From the NCBI RefSeq assembly GCF_024347375.1, contig NZ_AP025471.1, positions 620,001-684,000 on the forward strand: a stretch of DNA of 64,000 nucleotides. Reading direction: 5' to 3'. Below are positions 37,465-45,260 of the stretch, piece by piece; the first letter of the stretch is position 1, and every line of letters begins with the position of its first letter. The notes beneath the pieces are model-generated. The model was not told the DNA's origin, ran no database searches, and saw only the letters and a program-made list of their open reading frames with translations. The position numbers and the translations under genes are program-made. This stretch comes from Vibrio coralliirubri (GTDB lineage: Bacteria; Pseudomonadota; Gammaproteobacteria; Enterobacterales; Vibrionaceae).

Positions 37465-38358
37465 CTAACCAGGAAGTCGATGACTCTTTCGATATTGACT
37501 GGGTGACAAACCGAAATGCTTTTTGAAACGATGCGAAAAGTTATAAGGATCTTTGTAGCCTAAGCGATTAGCAATCATAGAGACTGACCAATCTTGATAT
37601 TTCAGCAGACTGGTGGCTTTATCCATGCGTAATTGAATCAATTTACTGCGTGGTGAGAGGTTGAATAGCGTCTTAGTGACTCTATTGAGTTGCTCTTCAC
37701 TGATGAACACTCTTTCGGCCATCCCTGCCACTGTCCATGGCTGGTGCAGACTACTTTCAATCTCATTATAGAGCGCTTGAACACGTGCAGTGGTACTGGT
37801 CGACTTAGGCTCAAACCCCGTCAATGTTCGGATAATTTCACTCAAGAGTAACTTACGGTAACTGGCTCTACCGCCTATCTCCAAGTAAACCAAGTTCATT
37901 AATGACCAGATCTGCTCACACTCTCCAAAAGGCACAATCCCCTGTCCTAAACTAGCTATGTGCTGCCATTGCTTAGTGTCAGGCGTCAACATCCACGCCA
38001 TTTTCCAGTAATTATATTGAGGATCGAGTTCAAAACGAAATGGGGTTTCAGCAGGAAGCACCACGAGTGTATACGGCGTAATCGCTTGAACCGATGTTGC
38101 GGTTGTTAGAATGCCGCCACCTTCCATAGTGAAAATCAACGTATGAACATTAACGGATTCGCGCTCAACCCAATAACCATCATATAGCTTCGCCATGCCG
38201 CCCATATAGACACCGAAGCTTTTCATCTCTGGAATATCTTCAACGGTCAAAAAACGTTCTTTGCACTGTTCGGCGAGAAAAACATCATCATGCCAATTTG
38301 ATTTTGGTCGCATTGAATCAATGACGGATTCGCACAGGTTTTGTTGTTTTTTAAACAT
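37465..38358 (-). CDS. AraC family transcriptional regulator (second AraC/MATE divergon)
   Basis: 297 residues. N-terminal cupin-like domain (LIFTMEGGGILTTATS, LVVLPAETPFRFELD) followed by the AraC DNA-binding domain (MAERVFISEEQLNRVTKTLF and IANRLGYKDPYNFSHRFKKHFGLSPSQYR). Domain order matches the regulator at 18925, including a shared W-x(5)-P-D-x(3)-W region before the linker. The divergent MATE gene starts only 50 bp away, so it very likely controls that gene as well as itself. Confidence 0.9.
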   Translation of the reverse strand: MFKKQQNLCESVIDSMRPKSNWHDDVFLAEQCKERFLTVEDIPEMKSFGVYMGGMAKLYDGYWVERESVNVHTLIFTMEGGGILTTATSVQAITPYTLVVLPAETPFRFELDPQYNYWKMAWMLTPDTKQWQHIASLGQGIVPFGECEQIWSLMNLVYLEIGGRASYRKLLLSEIIRTLTGFEPKSTSTTARVQALYNEIESSLHQPWTVAGMAERVFISEEQLNRVTKTLFNLSPRSKLIQLRMDKATSLLKYQDWSVSMIANRLGYKDPYNFSHRFKKHFGLSPSQYRKSHRLPG

Positions 38359-38408
38359 GTTGTTACTTCGCTCAAATCACTATAGTTCTGCCATAAATCG
38401 GAGAGCTT

Positions 38409-39804
38409 ATGACAACTAACATCAACCCTAACTCATCTATGAATAACAAGCCAGAGAGCATCTTACCTCGTATCGTTAAACTGGGTTTACCTGTTGCTTT
38501 GCAAAGTGCACTTGTCGCTATTCTTGCCCTTGCTGACGTTTTAATGGTCAGTGACTATGGTATGGAAGCAGCTGCGGCTGTGGGAATTGCATCAAAATGG
38601 CACTTCGTTGCTATTATGATTATGGCAGGGTTGGCCTCAGCAAACGGAACATTAGTTGCTCAATACTGGGGAAAGAATGACCGAAAAAGCGCGCGAACAG
38701 TATCATCTATCGCGATGGTGTTTGGCTTAAAAGTTCTGCTGCCTGTTACTGCAATCATCACTCTTGGTTCTCAGTTTTTAATGATGTTGCAAACCAGCGA
38801 TCAAACCGTGATTGAACTTGGCGCGACTTACCTATGGTATGGCTTCCCTGTTCTACTGCTGACTCACATTGTTGTCGTAGTAGAAGCAAGCATGCGCTCT
38901 TCAGGTGACACCGTAACCCCGCTACTGTTGGGCGCGGTGACCATTGCACTCAACATTGCGCTTAACTTCGTTCTAATCAAAGGTGCCTTTGGTATTCCCG
39001 CTATGGGCGTAGCAGGTGCGGCACTGGCGACGACACTCGCTCGCGCGATTCAAGTTGGCTTGATGTATGGCTACATGCGCATGCGTAAACACTGGTTGTT
39101 AACCACGCCTAGCTCACCTCATCGTCCGTCATTATGGTTGTCTTACCGTCGTATTGCTTTGCCACTAACGATGAATGCCGTGTTATGGGCAATGGGCACT
39201 ATGGCGTACCAAATGATCTTCGGTCACATGGGCACAACGGAACTTGCCGTGTTCTCTATGCTCGCACCGTTTGAATCGTTGTGTTATTCGATTTTCTTTG
39301 GTATTTCGGTAGCGTGTTCAGTGCTGCTTGGTCATTCATTAGGCCGTGATGAGTTTGATGACGCAATGAGCATGGGGCTGACATTCATTAAAGCCGTCGT
39401 TGGATTTGGCGCGGTTGTCGGATTGCTACTGTTTATGGGCAAAGAGCATGTTCTAACATGGCTGAACCTTTCTACAGAGGCGCTCTACCCGCTCGCTTCA
39501 CCTGCAATGACCATTATGTGTTTTGCTGTGGTGATTCGTATGCTGAACATGGTGATCATTAACGGTATCATTCGTGCTGGTGGCGATAATGCGTTCTGCC
39601 TGCGTATGGATTTCATCGCGATGTGGATGGTCGGTATTCCAGTGTGTTTACGGCGCGTTTGTCGCTGGATGGGATTTCAAATACATCTATGGTTTGATGT
39701 TGGTAGAAGAAGTGGTGAAACTGGCAATTTGTTCTGATCGTTACCTAAGCCGACGCTGGATCAACAACCTCACAGTGACCTACGACGAGCCTCAAGCGGC
39801 ATAG
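38409..39804 (+). pseudogene. MATE family efflux transporter, frameshifted near the C-terminus
   Basis: The original frame gives 442 residues and stops at 39737 with a Cys/Arg-rich tail (RRVCRWMGFQ) unlike a membrane protein. One extra base at about 39642-39647 (in the GTGTGTT stretch) explains this. In the next frame the sequence continues VYGAFVAGW, then LMLVEEVVKLAICSDRYLSRRWINNL, which matches the end of the intact MATE at 19973-21358 (VLLEELAKIVLTSQRIQSKKWINNL, seen as shorter parts), and stops at 39804. The first ~410 residues are a normal MATE with about 11 helices. Either a real recent inactivation, losing the last helix, or a sequencing error. Confidence 0.85.
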
Positions 39805-39832
39805 GCTATTTGGCTATTTGGCTATTTGGCTA
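39804..39832. repeat. Short tandem repeat (GGCTATTT, three copies plus five bases)
   Basis: Three perfect copies of GGCTATTT (39804-39827) followed by GGCTA, starting on the last base of the restored MATE stop codon. An 8-bp unit is prone to slippage, but outside the reading frame. Confidence 0.85.
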
Positions 39833-39864
39833 CATTGAAGCTGAGATAGAAGCGTATCTACATC

Positions 39865-39892
39865 AAAAAGGTCTGAGCAATCAGACCTTTTT
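39865..39892. terminator. Bidirectional terminator between MATE and ygbA
   Basis: Perfect 12-bp stem AAAAAGGTCTGA/TCAGACCTTTTT with a 4-base loop, symmetrical for both strands. Confidence 0.92.
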
Positions 39893-39923
39893 CGTTTCTT
39901 CAGCAACCACTTTAAAACGTAAG

Positions 39924-40319
39924 TTACTTCTTATTCATTCGGATATGGCGGTTCGACACATTCGGCAGCGGCTTCTCAGGCACTTTTCGCTTTTCATGTA
40001 TCAAATGTCTGATCGCTAAAATCGGATGCTTGAGTAACATTCTTGGCCCAGCATAGCGCATGACTAAACGCATCTGCTCTTTAGGATCGGGCTTATAGCA
40101 ATGAATCGGACACTTATTGCAGGTCGGTTTGGCTTCACCATAAGGGCAACGGTCAAGTCGTGTTTCGGCATAGCGTAACAGTTGATCACACTCTTCACAT
40201 AACGCGCCATTCTGACGCACTGCACCGTGATGATCTTTACAGTAGATGTGCACCATCGCAATCACGGTTTTGTACTCGGTTGCGAGTTCGCCTTGTAGAA
40301 TGTTGTTATGTTGAAACAT
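39924..40319 (-). CDS. ygbA: YgbA family protein (nitrous oxide-stimulated promoter family)
   Basis: 131 residues, cytosolic, with a set of conserved Cys and His: YCKDHHG, CEECDQLLRYAETRLDRCPYG, CNKCPIHCY. It belongs to the YgbA family, induced by nitric oxide through NsrR in enterics. The Cys clusters suggest metal or iron-sulfur binding. It lies 2 bp behind the GNAT gene and so is cotranscribed with it. I found no clear NsrR palindrome in the short upstream region. Confidence 0.88.
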   Translation of the reverse strand: MFQHNNILQGELATEYKTVIAMVHIYCKDHHGAVRQNGALCEECDQLLRYAETRLDRCPYGEAKPTCNKCPIHCYKPDPKEQMRLVMRYAGPRMLLKHPILAIRHLIHEKRKVPEKPLPNVSNRHIRMNKK

Positions 40320-40321
40320 GA

Positions 40322-40837
40322 TTAATTGCCCAGAGATAAACCGTACAGGTTGAGGTTGACGCTTTCACTTAATACGTCTTCGATTCGCTCAAACACAAAA
40401 CCTAACTTAGTTAGCAGTGCGATGCTTCGAATGTTATCAGAGGTAGTGATGGCAACTAAATGATCGATATCAGCATTCTGTTTAGCTTGTTCAATTATTG
40501 CTTGTGCCGCTTCTTGAGCAAAACCTTGTCCATACACCTCTGGAACAAAGCCATAGCCAATATCATGCGACTCTAGGTTATCTCTTTTAATTAACCCGCA
40601 AATACCAATTGGGGTTAATGCGTCCTTCATTTCAACCATCAATAGGCAAACACCCTTCTCTTCATGCATCTTAAGAATGTTGTTTTTGATGTATTCAACG
40701 GCCTTGTCAGTGTCGCTGATTTCCTTGTCTCCAATGTAACGCAGGAAATCTTCTGAGCTGTATAATCGCTGAATAAACGCCGCATCTTGAGGCGTGATCA
40801 TTCTTAATCGTAAACGTTCGGTCTCGACGGCCTGCAT
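40322..40837 (-). CDS. GNAT family acetyltransferase (RimJ/RimL-like)
   Basis: About 171 residues from ATG 40837, which has AAGGAA nine bases upstream; ATG 40864 lacks this. The RimJ/RimL-type start (ETERLRLRMITPQDAAFI) and the acetyl-CoA loop (VPEVYGQGFAQEAA, TTSDNIRSIALLTKLGF) are clear. It may acetylate a protein N-terminus or small amine. First gene of a two-gene unit with ygbA. Confidence 0.88.
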   Translation of the reverse strand: MQAVETERLRLRMITPQDAAFIQRLYSSEDFLRYIGDKEISDTDKAVEYIKNNILKMHEEKGVCLLMVEMKDALTPIGICGLIKRDNLESHDIGYGFVPEVYGQGFAQEAAQAIIEQAKQNADIDHLVAITTSDNIRSIALLTKLGFVFERIEDVLSESVNLNLYGLSLGN

Positions 40838-40934
40838 AGTGATATTTTCCTTGCTGAATACCATGTAAATATTGAGTTCTAGAGCTAAAATGATTATCCT
40901 CCACCGCCTAAACTAAATACAAGGCTATGCAGCA

Positions 40935-41144
40935 ATGAACCGTAAGAAAAAAATCAATCAAATTCTAAAAAAGAAGCAGAAACAGGCGAATTCTAAACTG
41001 CATAGTAGCAACAAGCCTCGCTACATTTCTAAAGCTGACCGTGCAAAAATGGAAGCTGAAGAACAGGCTAAAGCCGCTCAAGAGCAAGCCGAAGGCACAG
41101 TTGAAGCGACTGTTGAAGCCGAAGAGACAAAAGCTGCAGAGTAA
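40935..41144 (+). CDS. DUF2986 family small basic/acidic protein
   Basis: 69 residues. The first half is strongly basic (MNRKKKINQILKKKQKQAN, then NKPRYISKADRAKM), and the second half is an acidic Ala/Glu-rich helix. This matches DUF2986, found in Vibrio and relatives, function unknown. Its natural terminator has been split by the IS4-type element 70 bp downstream. Confidence 0.8.
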   Translation: MNRKKKINQILKKKQKQANSKLHSSNKPRYISKADRAKMEAEEQAKAAQEQAEGTVEATVEAEETKAAE

Positions 41145-41212
41145 GTTGTAAACTCGCAGTTCCCTTGTCTGACACTCTTCCACGAGCCAACAGACAAGAA
41201 CAAAAAAAGCAG

Positions 41213-41225
41213 CCTCTCATTGGGC
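41213..41225. repeat. Target-site duplication, left copy (IS4-type element)
   Basis: CCTCTCATTGGGC, 13 bp, repeated exactly at 42653-42665 on the other side of the element. The length is in the range for IS4 (11-13 bp). Confidence 0.95.
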
Positions 41226-41249
41226 TAATGCTTGTAAGTTAAGCATCGT

Positions 41250-42563
41250 TTAGCGTCTTCTTGGAGGCCTTGTCGCATAGCGACAAGGCCTCTTTTTTAC
41301 TGCTCTTGGGTAACTTCGTTCTCGCCTCTCAGGTAAAACAAAGCTTTCTGACATATCCAGTATGTAGTTTATTACTTCTGGGATTCGTCCCGGTGCGACC
41401 GCTGGTAATAATTGAAGCTGTCCAACAAGGAATAATGAAGCCTGTTTAAAGCCGATTTGATAAGGCATCACTGACTTCTGATGATAGGCCATTTGACACA
41501 TCATGAACCGCAGTAGATTGTAAGCAACCAGCATTCCCCAAAGCTCTTGATTCACTAACTCTGGCTTTTTGCTTCTTAACGTAAGTTGGTTCTGAAGCAT
41601 GTATTGCTTCATCTCACGATACCCCAACTCTATTTCCCAACGATGGCTATATAGTTCGGCGATATCAGCACCAGGATATTTCATCGTGTCTATCATTGAC
41701 GTTAATAGTCGGACTTCTTTTCCTTTAATCGTCTTTGTGATTAAACGAGCTTGGAGAGTTTTGGGGGCATCAACCCACTTCTTTTGAGCTTGAGGTGATA
41801 GCTTGAGCTCAACGAGCTCTTGTCCTCGGCCTACCTTCGATAACACAGTGTATTGAGCCCCTTTTCTTAATGGGAGCAGCCAATGTTTTTCATCGCCACT
41901 GGTTTGCCATTTATGCAGTAAGCCCAAGGCGTAAAATCCGCGGTCAAAAATAGTTAAGCTGTTTGAGGGAGATTGTTCAATAAGCGGGATCGTAAGGTCG
42001 ACTTCACTTTTAGATACTGAGTCGAATGAAGCGCTGTTGAGTAAATGACTGGTCAGCTCCATATGGCAGACCATTCTCACTTGAGGGTAGTCAGATATCG
42101 TTGTTTTATTGCCTGTTCTACTAAAATGCTCATCATTACTTTTAGTGTCTGGTGTTCTCCACACAACACCATCTACAGCATGAAGTGTTAACCCATGCCA
42201 ATCGGGATGAGGAGTCTTGCGGTGCCAAAGTCGTTGAGTGTGATTGAACACGGCTTCCATAACGTCGGAACCAAGTCGGTGACGTGCCTGTATGACAGCG
42301 CTAGGTGCGACGAATGGCTTCTTACCCGGTAGGAGAATATCAAGTTGCGAGACTACTTTATCCATCGATAAATGACGGTAAAGGGACATCCCTAAAACAC
42401 TCCAAACCATCATTTCCATTGGTAACCTGCGCTTTCGAATAGTCGCAACCCCAGATTCTTGGAGGCACTGTTCGACGAGTTCCGGGGACAGCAGGTCTGA
42501 TAACCCTGAGAGCTGTTCTGGAGAGAAGTTATGGACTTGATTAAGGGCTTGTCTAAGAAACAT
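41250..42563 (-). CDS. IS4 family transposase
   Basis: 437 residues (IS4 transposase is 442), intact. The DDE catalytic residues lie in HAVDGVVWRTPD, TIFDRGFY and the YREMKQ region (Y-x2-R-x3-E-x6-K pattern: YSHRWEIELGYREMKQ). The start codon directly follows the T-run of a hairpin at 42566-42597, and I see no normal ribosome site, which suggests low expression. Confidence 0.93.
   Translation of the reverse strand: MFLRQALNQVHNFSPEQLSGLSDLLSPELVEQCLQESGVATIRKRRLPMEMMVWSVLGMSLYRHLSMDKVVSQLDILLPGKKPFVAPSAVIQARHRLGSDVMEAVFNHTQRLWHRKTPHPDWHGLTLHAVDGVVWRTPDTKSNDEHFSRTGNKTTISDYPQVRMVCHMELTSHLLNSASFDSVSKSEVDLTIPLIEQSPSNSLTIFDRGFYALGLLHKWQTSGDEKHWLLPLRKGAQYTVLSKVGRGQELVELKLSPQAQKKWVDAPKTLQARLITKTIKGKEVRLLTSMIDTMKYPGADIAELYSHRWEIELGYREMKQYMLQNQLTLRSKKPELVNQELWGMLVAYNLLRFMMCQMAYHQKSVMPYQIGFKQASLFLVGQLQLLPAVAPGRIPEVINYILDMSESFVLPERRERSYPRAVKKRPCRYATRPPRRR
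41264..41298 (+). terminator. Inward-facing terminator at the left end of the IS
   Basis: Perfect 13-bp stem GAGGCCTTGTCGC/GCGACAAGGCCTC (41264-41276 with 41280-41292) followed by six T residues on the plus strand. It overlaps the 3' end of the transposase gene and would stop transcription entering from the DUF2986 side. Confidence 0.85.
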
Positions 42564-42597
42564 AAAAAATCCGAGTGTTAAAGAAACACTCGGATTT
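42564..42597 (-). terminator. Inward-facing terminator before the transposase start
   Basis: Stem AAATCCGAGTGTT/AACACTCGGATTT with T-run on the minus strand ending immediately at the transposase ATG. It would stop read-in from the neighbouring metal operon and limit transposase synthesis. Confidence 0.8.
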
Positions 42598-42652
42598 TGA
42601 CATCCTTGGAGGATCGTTCAACCAGTCTTTTTTACTTAACTGATCGGCATTA

Positions 42653-42665
42653 CCTCTCATTGGGC
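42653..42665. repeat. Target-site duplication, right copy (IS4-type element)
   Basis: Exact copy of 41213-41225. Confidence 0.95.
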
Positions 42666-42724
42666 TGCTTTTTTGATCGTACTTTTTTCATTACGTGGTT
42701 TATTAGCTAACTTATTTTAGCCAC

Positions 42725-43648
42725 TTAACCTTTGAAAGGCTGAACTTCCCAGCGTGCAAACGGCGCTTTTGCATTAATCCCCGCTCGTCCCCAACGGTCA
42801 ACGGAATCAACTACCAAGATACGCTCGTTAGGTACTAGAGACTTAATTAAGTTAGTTGGCTTTTTCGCTGTGACTAACCATAGTGCATCGTCTTCTGAAA
42901 ACATCGCTTTGAGTTTGGCTTTGTCTTGTTCTGTCCATTCCAGTTCAGCTTTGAACATACGTTCTTCAACAAACAGTTGAGTACCTGAAGCGAAATCTTC
43001 CAAGCTTTCTGAGAGCAACAAGACTGAATCTACGTCGTTATCCAATAACACCGCTTGTTGTTTGTTAATCAGCTCACGCACATCAAGCATTACACGCTGT
43101 AGGTTGCTATCAATGGTCTCAGCTTGCGCTGGCCACAATAACTTAAAGTCATCAGCAACAATCGCCGCCATGCGCGTTAAGTTGGTTGGGTTTAACCATG
43201 CGTATTTAGACACATCGCCATTTGATAACGTCAGCGCGGCAACACCTTGCGCGCGCGGTGTGATCGCTTGAGCAGCATCTACTTCAACCAAATGGATATT
43301 GCCCTGTCTTGCGTAAACAAAAGTTGGGTCAACTTGCCAGATGGATGACAACGTCACTGCTACCGTCGCCTTTTTACCGGATTGAAGCACTTTGCTTGCC
43401 CCCTTTGTACCAAACCAATTTGGCAGACGATCAATGCCGTAGCGTTTTGGTGGCAGATATTCGGTGGTAATTTCAGTGCCTTTGGTTAGCTCTGTCGCCA
43501 AGGCATAAGTCACAGGCGTACTGGTGAGGATATCCTCGGCATTAGCACTGATAGACACCATTGAGCCAGCCAACAATAAGCTAGTTAGTGCGCCTACTTG
43601 AGTCGTTGCCTTCACTGAACTTGAGATACGATTCATTAAAGAAGTCAT
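42725..43648 (-). CDS. Second periplasmic binding protein of the metal/metallophore operon, histidine-poor (FpvF-like)
   Basis: About 307 residues from ATG 43648, chosen because it opens a signal peptide (VGALTSLLLAGSMVSISANA) and AAAGG lies upstream; the frame extends further to 43777 inside the permease gene. The fold resembles ZnuA/TroA-type SBPs (YAWLNPTNLTRMAAIVADDF corresponds to the usual NPHTF-type segment), but the His ligands are missing. It is last of the operon, 2 bp after the permease. In P. aeruginosa a second SBP (FpvF) holds the same final position and binds the siderophore complex with FpvC; a similar role here is inference. Confidence 0.7.
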   Translation of the reverse strand: MTSLMNRISSSVKATTQVGALTSLLLAGSMVSISANAEDILTSTPVTYALATELTKGTEITTEYLPPKRYGIDRLPNWFGTKGASKVLQSGKKATVAVTLSSIWQVDPTFVYARQGNIHLVEVDAAQAITPRAQGVAALTLSNGDVSKYAWLNPTNLTRMAAIVADDFKLLWPAQAETIDSNLQRVMLDVRELINKQQAVLLDNDVDSVLLLSESLEDFASGTQLFVEERMFKAELEWTEQDKAKLKAMFSEDDALWLVTAKKPTNLIKSLVPNERILVVDSVDRWGRAGINAKAPFARWEVQPFKG

Positions 43649-43650
43649 GA

Positions 43651-44529
43651 TTATGCCTTTCTTACAATTCGGTATAGCGTTGCCGCTAGGAAAAATGTCG
43701 CAGAAACGATGATGATTGAAGCGCCCGAAGGTACTGGTAGTTTCAATTCCATAGGTAAGACGGTTCCAACTAAACACGCGACCGTTGCCAGTAACGCCGA
43801 CAGCAATACAAAGCTGCCCATGCGTTTAGTTAGCAAGCGAGCGGTAGCTCCTGGAATCAGTAATAACGCGCCAACCAGAACAGCACCTACGATCTTCACC
43901 GCTGCAATCGTCACTAAGGTGATCATCATGACAAACAAATAGTCGTAGAAACTGGTGTTATAACCACGAACCTTGGCAATATCCGGGCTGATACAGGTCA
44001 AAAGAATACGGTTGAACGTCGGTATCAAGAGCAAAATGATGATCGCGCAGCTGCCCGCAAGAATTGCTAAGTCTTGGTCTGTTACCGTCAAAATCGAACC
44101 AAATAGTACGTTCTCAAGCATGTGGATGTTGATCTTACGCGCTACGTACATCAGCAATGCCGCACCCACTGCCAACGCTAAAGCAAGGAAAACGCCAACT
44201 AAGGTATCGTATGGCACATTGGTTCTGTTTCTTACAAAGTGAAGAAGCAGAGCGAAGATCATACAGAAACTAAACAGACCAATAATTGGGTTTTCTGGTG
44301 GCTCGCCTAGCAACACACCTATAGCGATACCGGTTAATGCCGCGTGGCCTACCGCTTCAGAGAAGAAAGCCAGACGCTTGGCAATCACCAAAGTACCGAG
44401 GCCACCTAGTAACGGGCCCAGTAACAATGCAGCAACCAGTGCATTGACCATGAACGCATACATGAAGCTGTCTGACAGCCAACCCGCTTCAACGCCACTT
44501 ATGGCAAGTTGTCGTAACCAATCCATCAC
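43651..44529 (-). CDS. Metal ABC transporter permease (ZnuB/MntB/FpvE-like)
   Basis: 292 residues with eight to nine membrane helices of the ABC-3 family (LGTLVIAKRLAFFSEAVGHAALTGIAIG is the typical coupling region). It forms the channel for the ATPase encoded just upstream, overlapping it by four bases (ATGA). Families with this sequence carry zinc, manganese or iron; the Fur box far upstream favours iron or siderophore-linked metal. Confidence 0.9.
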   Translation of the reverse strand: MMDWLRQLAISGVEAGWLSDSFMYAFMVNALVAALLLGPLLGGLGTLVIAKRLAFFSEAVGHAALTGIAIGVLLGEPPENPIIGLFSFCMIFALLLHFVRNRTNVPYDTLVGVFLALALAVGAALLMYVARKINIHMLENVLFGSILTVTDQDLAILAGSCAIIILLLIPTFNRILLTCISPDIAKVRGYNTSFYDYLFVMMITLVTIAAVKIVGAVLVGALLLIPGATARLLTKRMGSFVLLSALLATVACLVGTVLPMELKLPVPSGASIIIVSATFFLAATLYRIVRKA

Positions 44530-45260
44530 GCAACCTCCTTCGGTTTGGTCGTCGCAGCGCCACTGCTGTAGTGCTGGAATAAGCTTTCAATCTTACTTGG
44601 ATGTAGTACCTGTTCGTGTGGACCACTATCCACCAAGAATCGATTCACAACATGTACATTGGCTTCAAGGCGACGTACTGCGGTTACATCGTGGTGAACC
44701 GCAAGGATCGTGCGACCCTCGTCAACACATTCACAAATCAGTGATTCAAGATAACGAACGCCTTGTTCATCCATACCGGTCGTTGGTTCGTCCAACACCA
44801 ATAGACTTGGGTTATCCAATAGCGCTTGAGCAAACAACACACGTTGCTGCTCACCACCCGACAACTGTCCCATTCGGCGATCGTTACGAGTCGCCATACC
44901 GACGCGATCCAATTGTGCTAATGCAAGATCTAATTGCTTGGACTTACGACGCCAAAATAGCGGAATTCGAGTTTGGTTAAGCAACACGAAATCCATGACC
45001 GTCAAAGGCAAGCTCGATTCGAAGGTCGCTTTTTGAGGAACGTAACCGATACTTGGCTTTTCTGGCCAATGAATATTGATTTGCCCAGAGAAAGGCGTCA
45101 ATCCTAGAACAGAGCGCAACAAAGAGGTTTTACCACCGCCGTTGGGCCCCATGATTACATGGCACTCACCCGCTTTAAGTTCGAGTGAAATATCGTCAAG
45201 AATGACGTTGTTGTCGTATTGCAGACCAAGTTGATTGATTGAAATCGATGGACCTAACAT
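44526..45260 (-). CDS. Metal ABC transporter ATPase (ZnuC/FpvD-like)
   Basis: 244 residues. Walker A MGPNGGGKTS, signature LSGGEQQR, Walker B LLVLDEPTTGMD and the H-loop His in AVHHD. It overlaps the SBP gene by one base and the permease by four. The C-terminus has no extra regulatory domain. Confidence 0.92.
   Translation of the reverse strand: MLGPSISINQLGLQYDNNVILDDISLELKAGECHVIMGPNGGGKTSLLRSVLGLTPFSGQINIHWPEKPSIGYVPQKATFESSLPLTVMDFVLLNQTRIPLFWRRKSKQLDLALAQLDRVGMATRNDRRMGQLSGGEQQRVLFAQALLDNPSLLVLDEPTTGMDEQGVRYLESLICECVDEGRTILAVHHDVTAVRRLEANVHVVNRFLVDSGPHEQVLHPSKIESLFQHYSSGAATTKPKEVA

Larger units (their letters stand above)
41226..42652 (-). mobile_element. Intact IS4-family insertion sequence (1427 bp)
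   Basis: Bounded by terminal inverted repeats: left TAATGCTTGTAAGTTAAG, right (reversed) TAATGCCGATCAGTTAAG, 14 of 18 identical. The right end equals what I recall of the E. coli IS4 terminus, and the size is within one base or so of IS4 (1426 bp). A 13-bp target duplication flanks it. It contains one full-length transposase gene and two terminator-like hairpins that face inward. The exact duplication suggests recent insertion. Confidence 0.95.
41202..42675. terminator. Bidirectional terminator split by the IS4-type insertion
   Basis: If the element and one duplication are removed, the joined sequence has the stem AAAAAAGCAGCC/GGCTGCTTTTTT, a symmetrical terminator between the DUF2986 gene (plus) and the metal-transport operon (minus). 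The left arm is at 41203-41214 and the right arm at 42663-42674; they are now 1.4 kb apart. Confidence 0.85.

Noticed and set aside
43649..43777. N-terminal extension of the second SBP (43 residues)
   Set aside because: It would overlap the permease gene and bury the signal peptide; ATG 43648 is well placed behind AAAGG.
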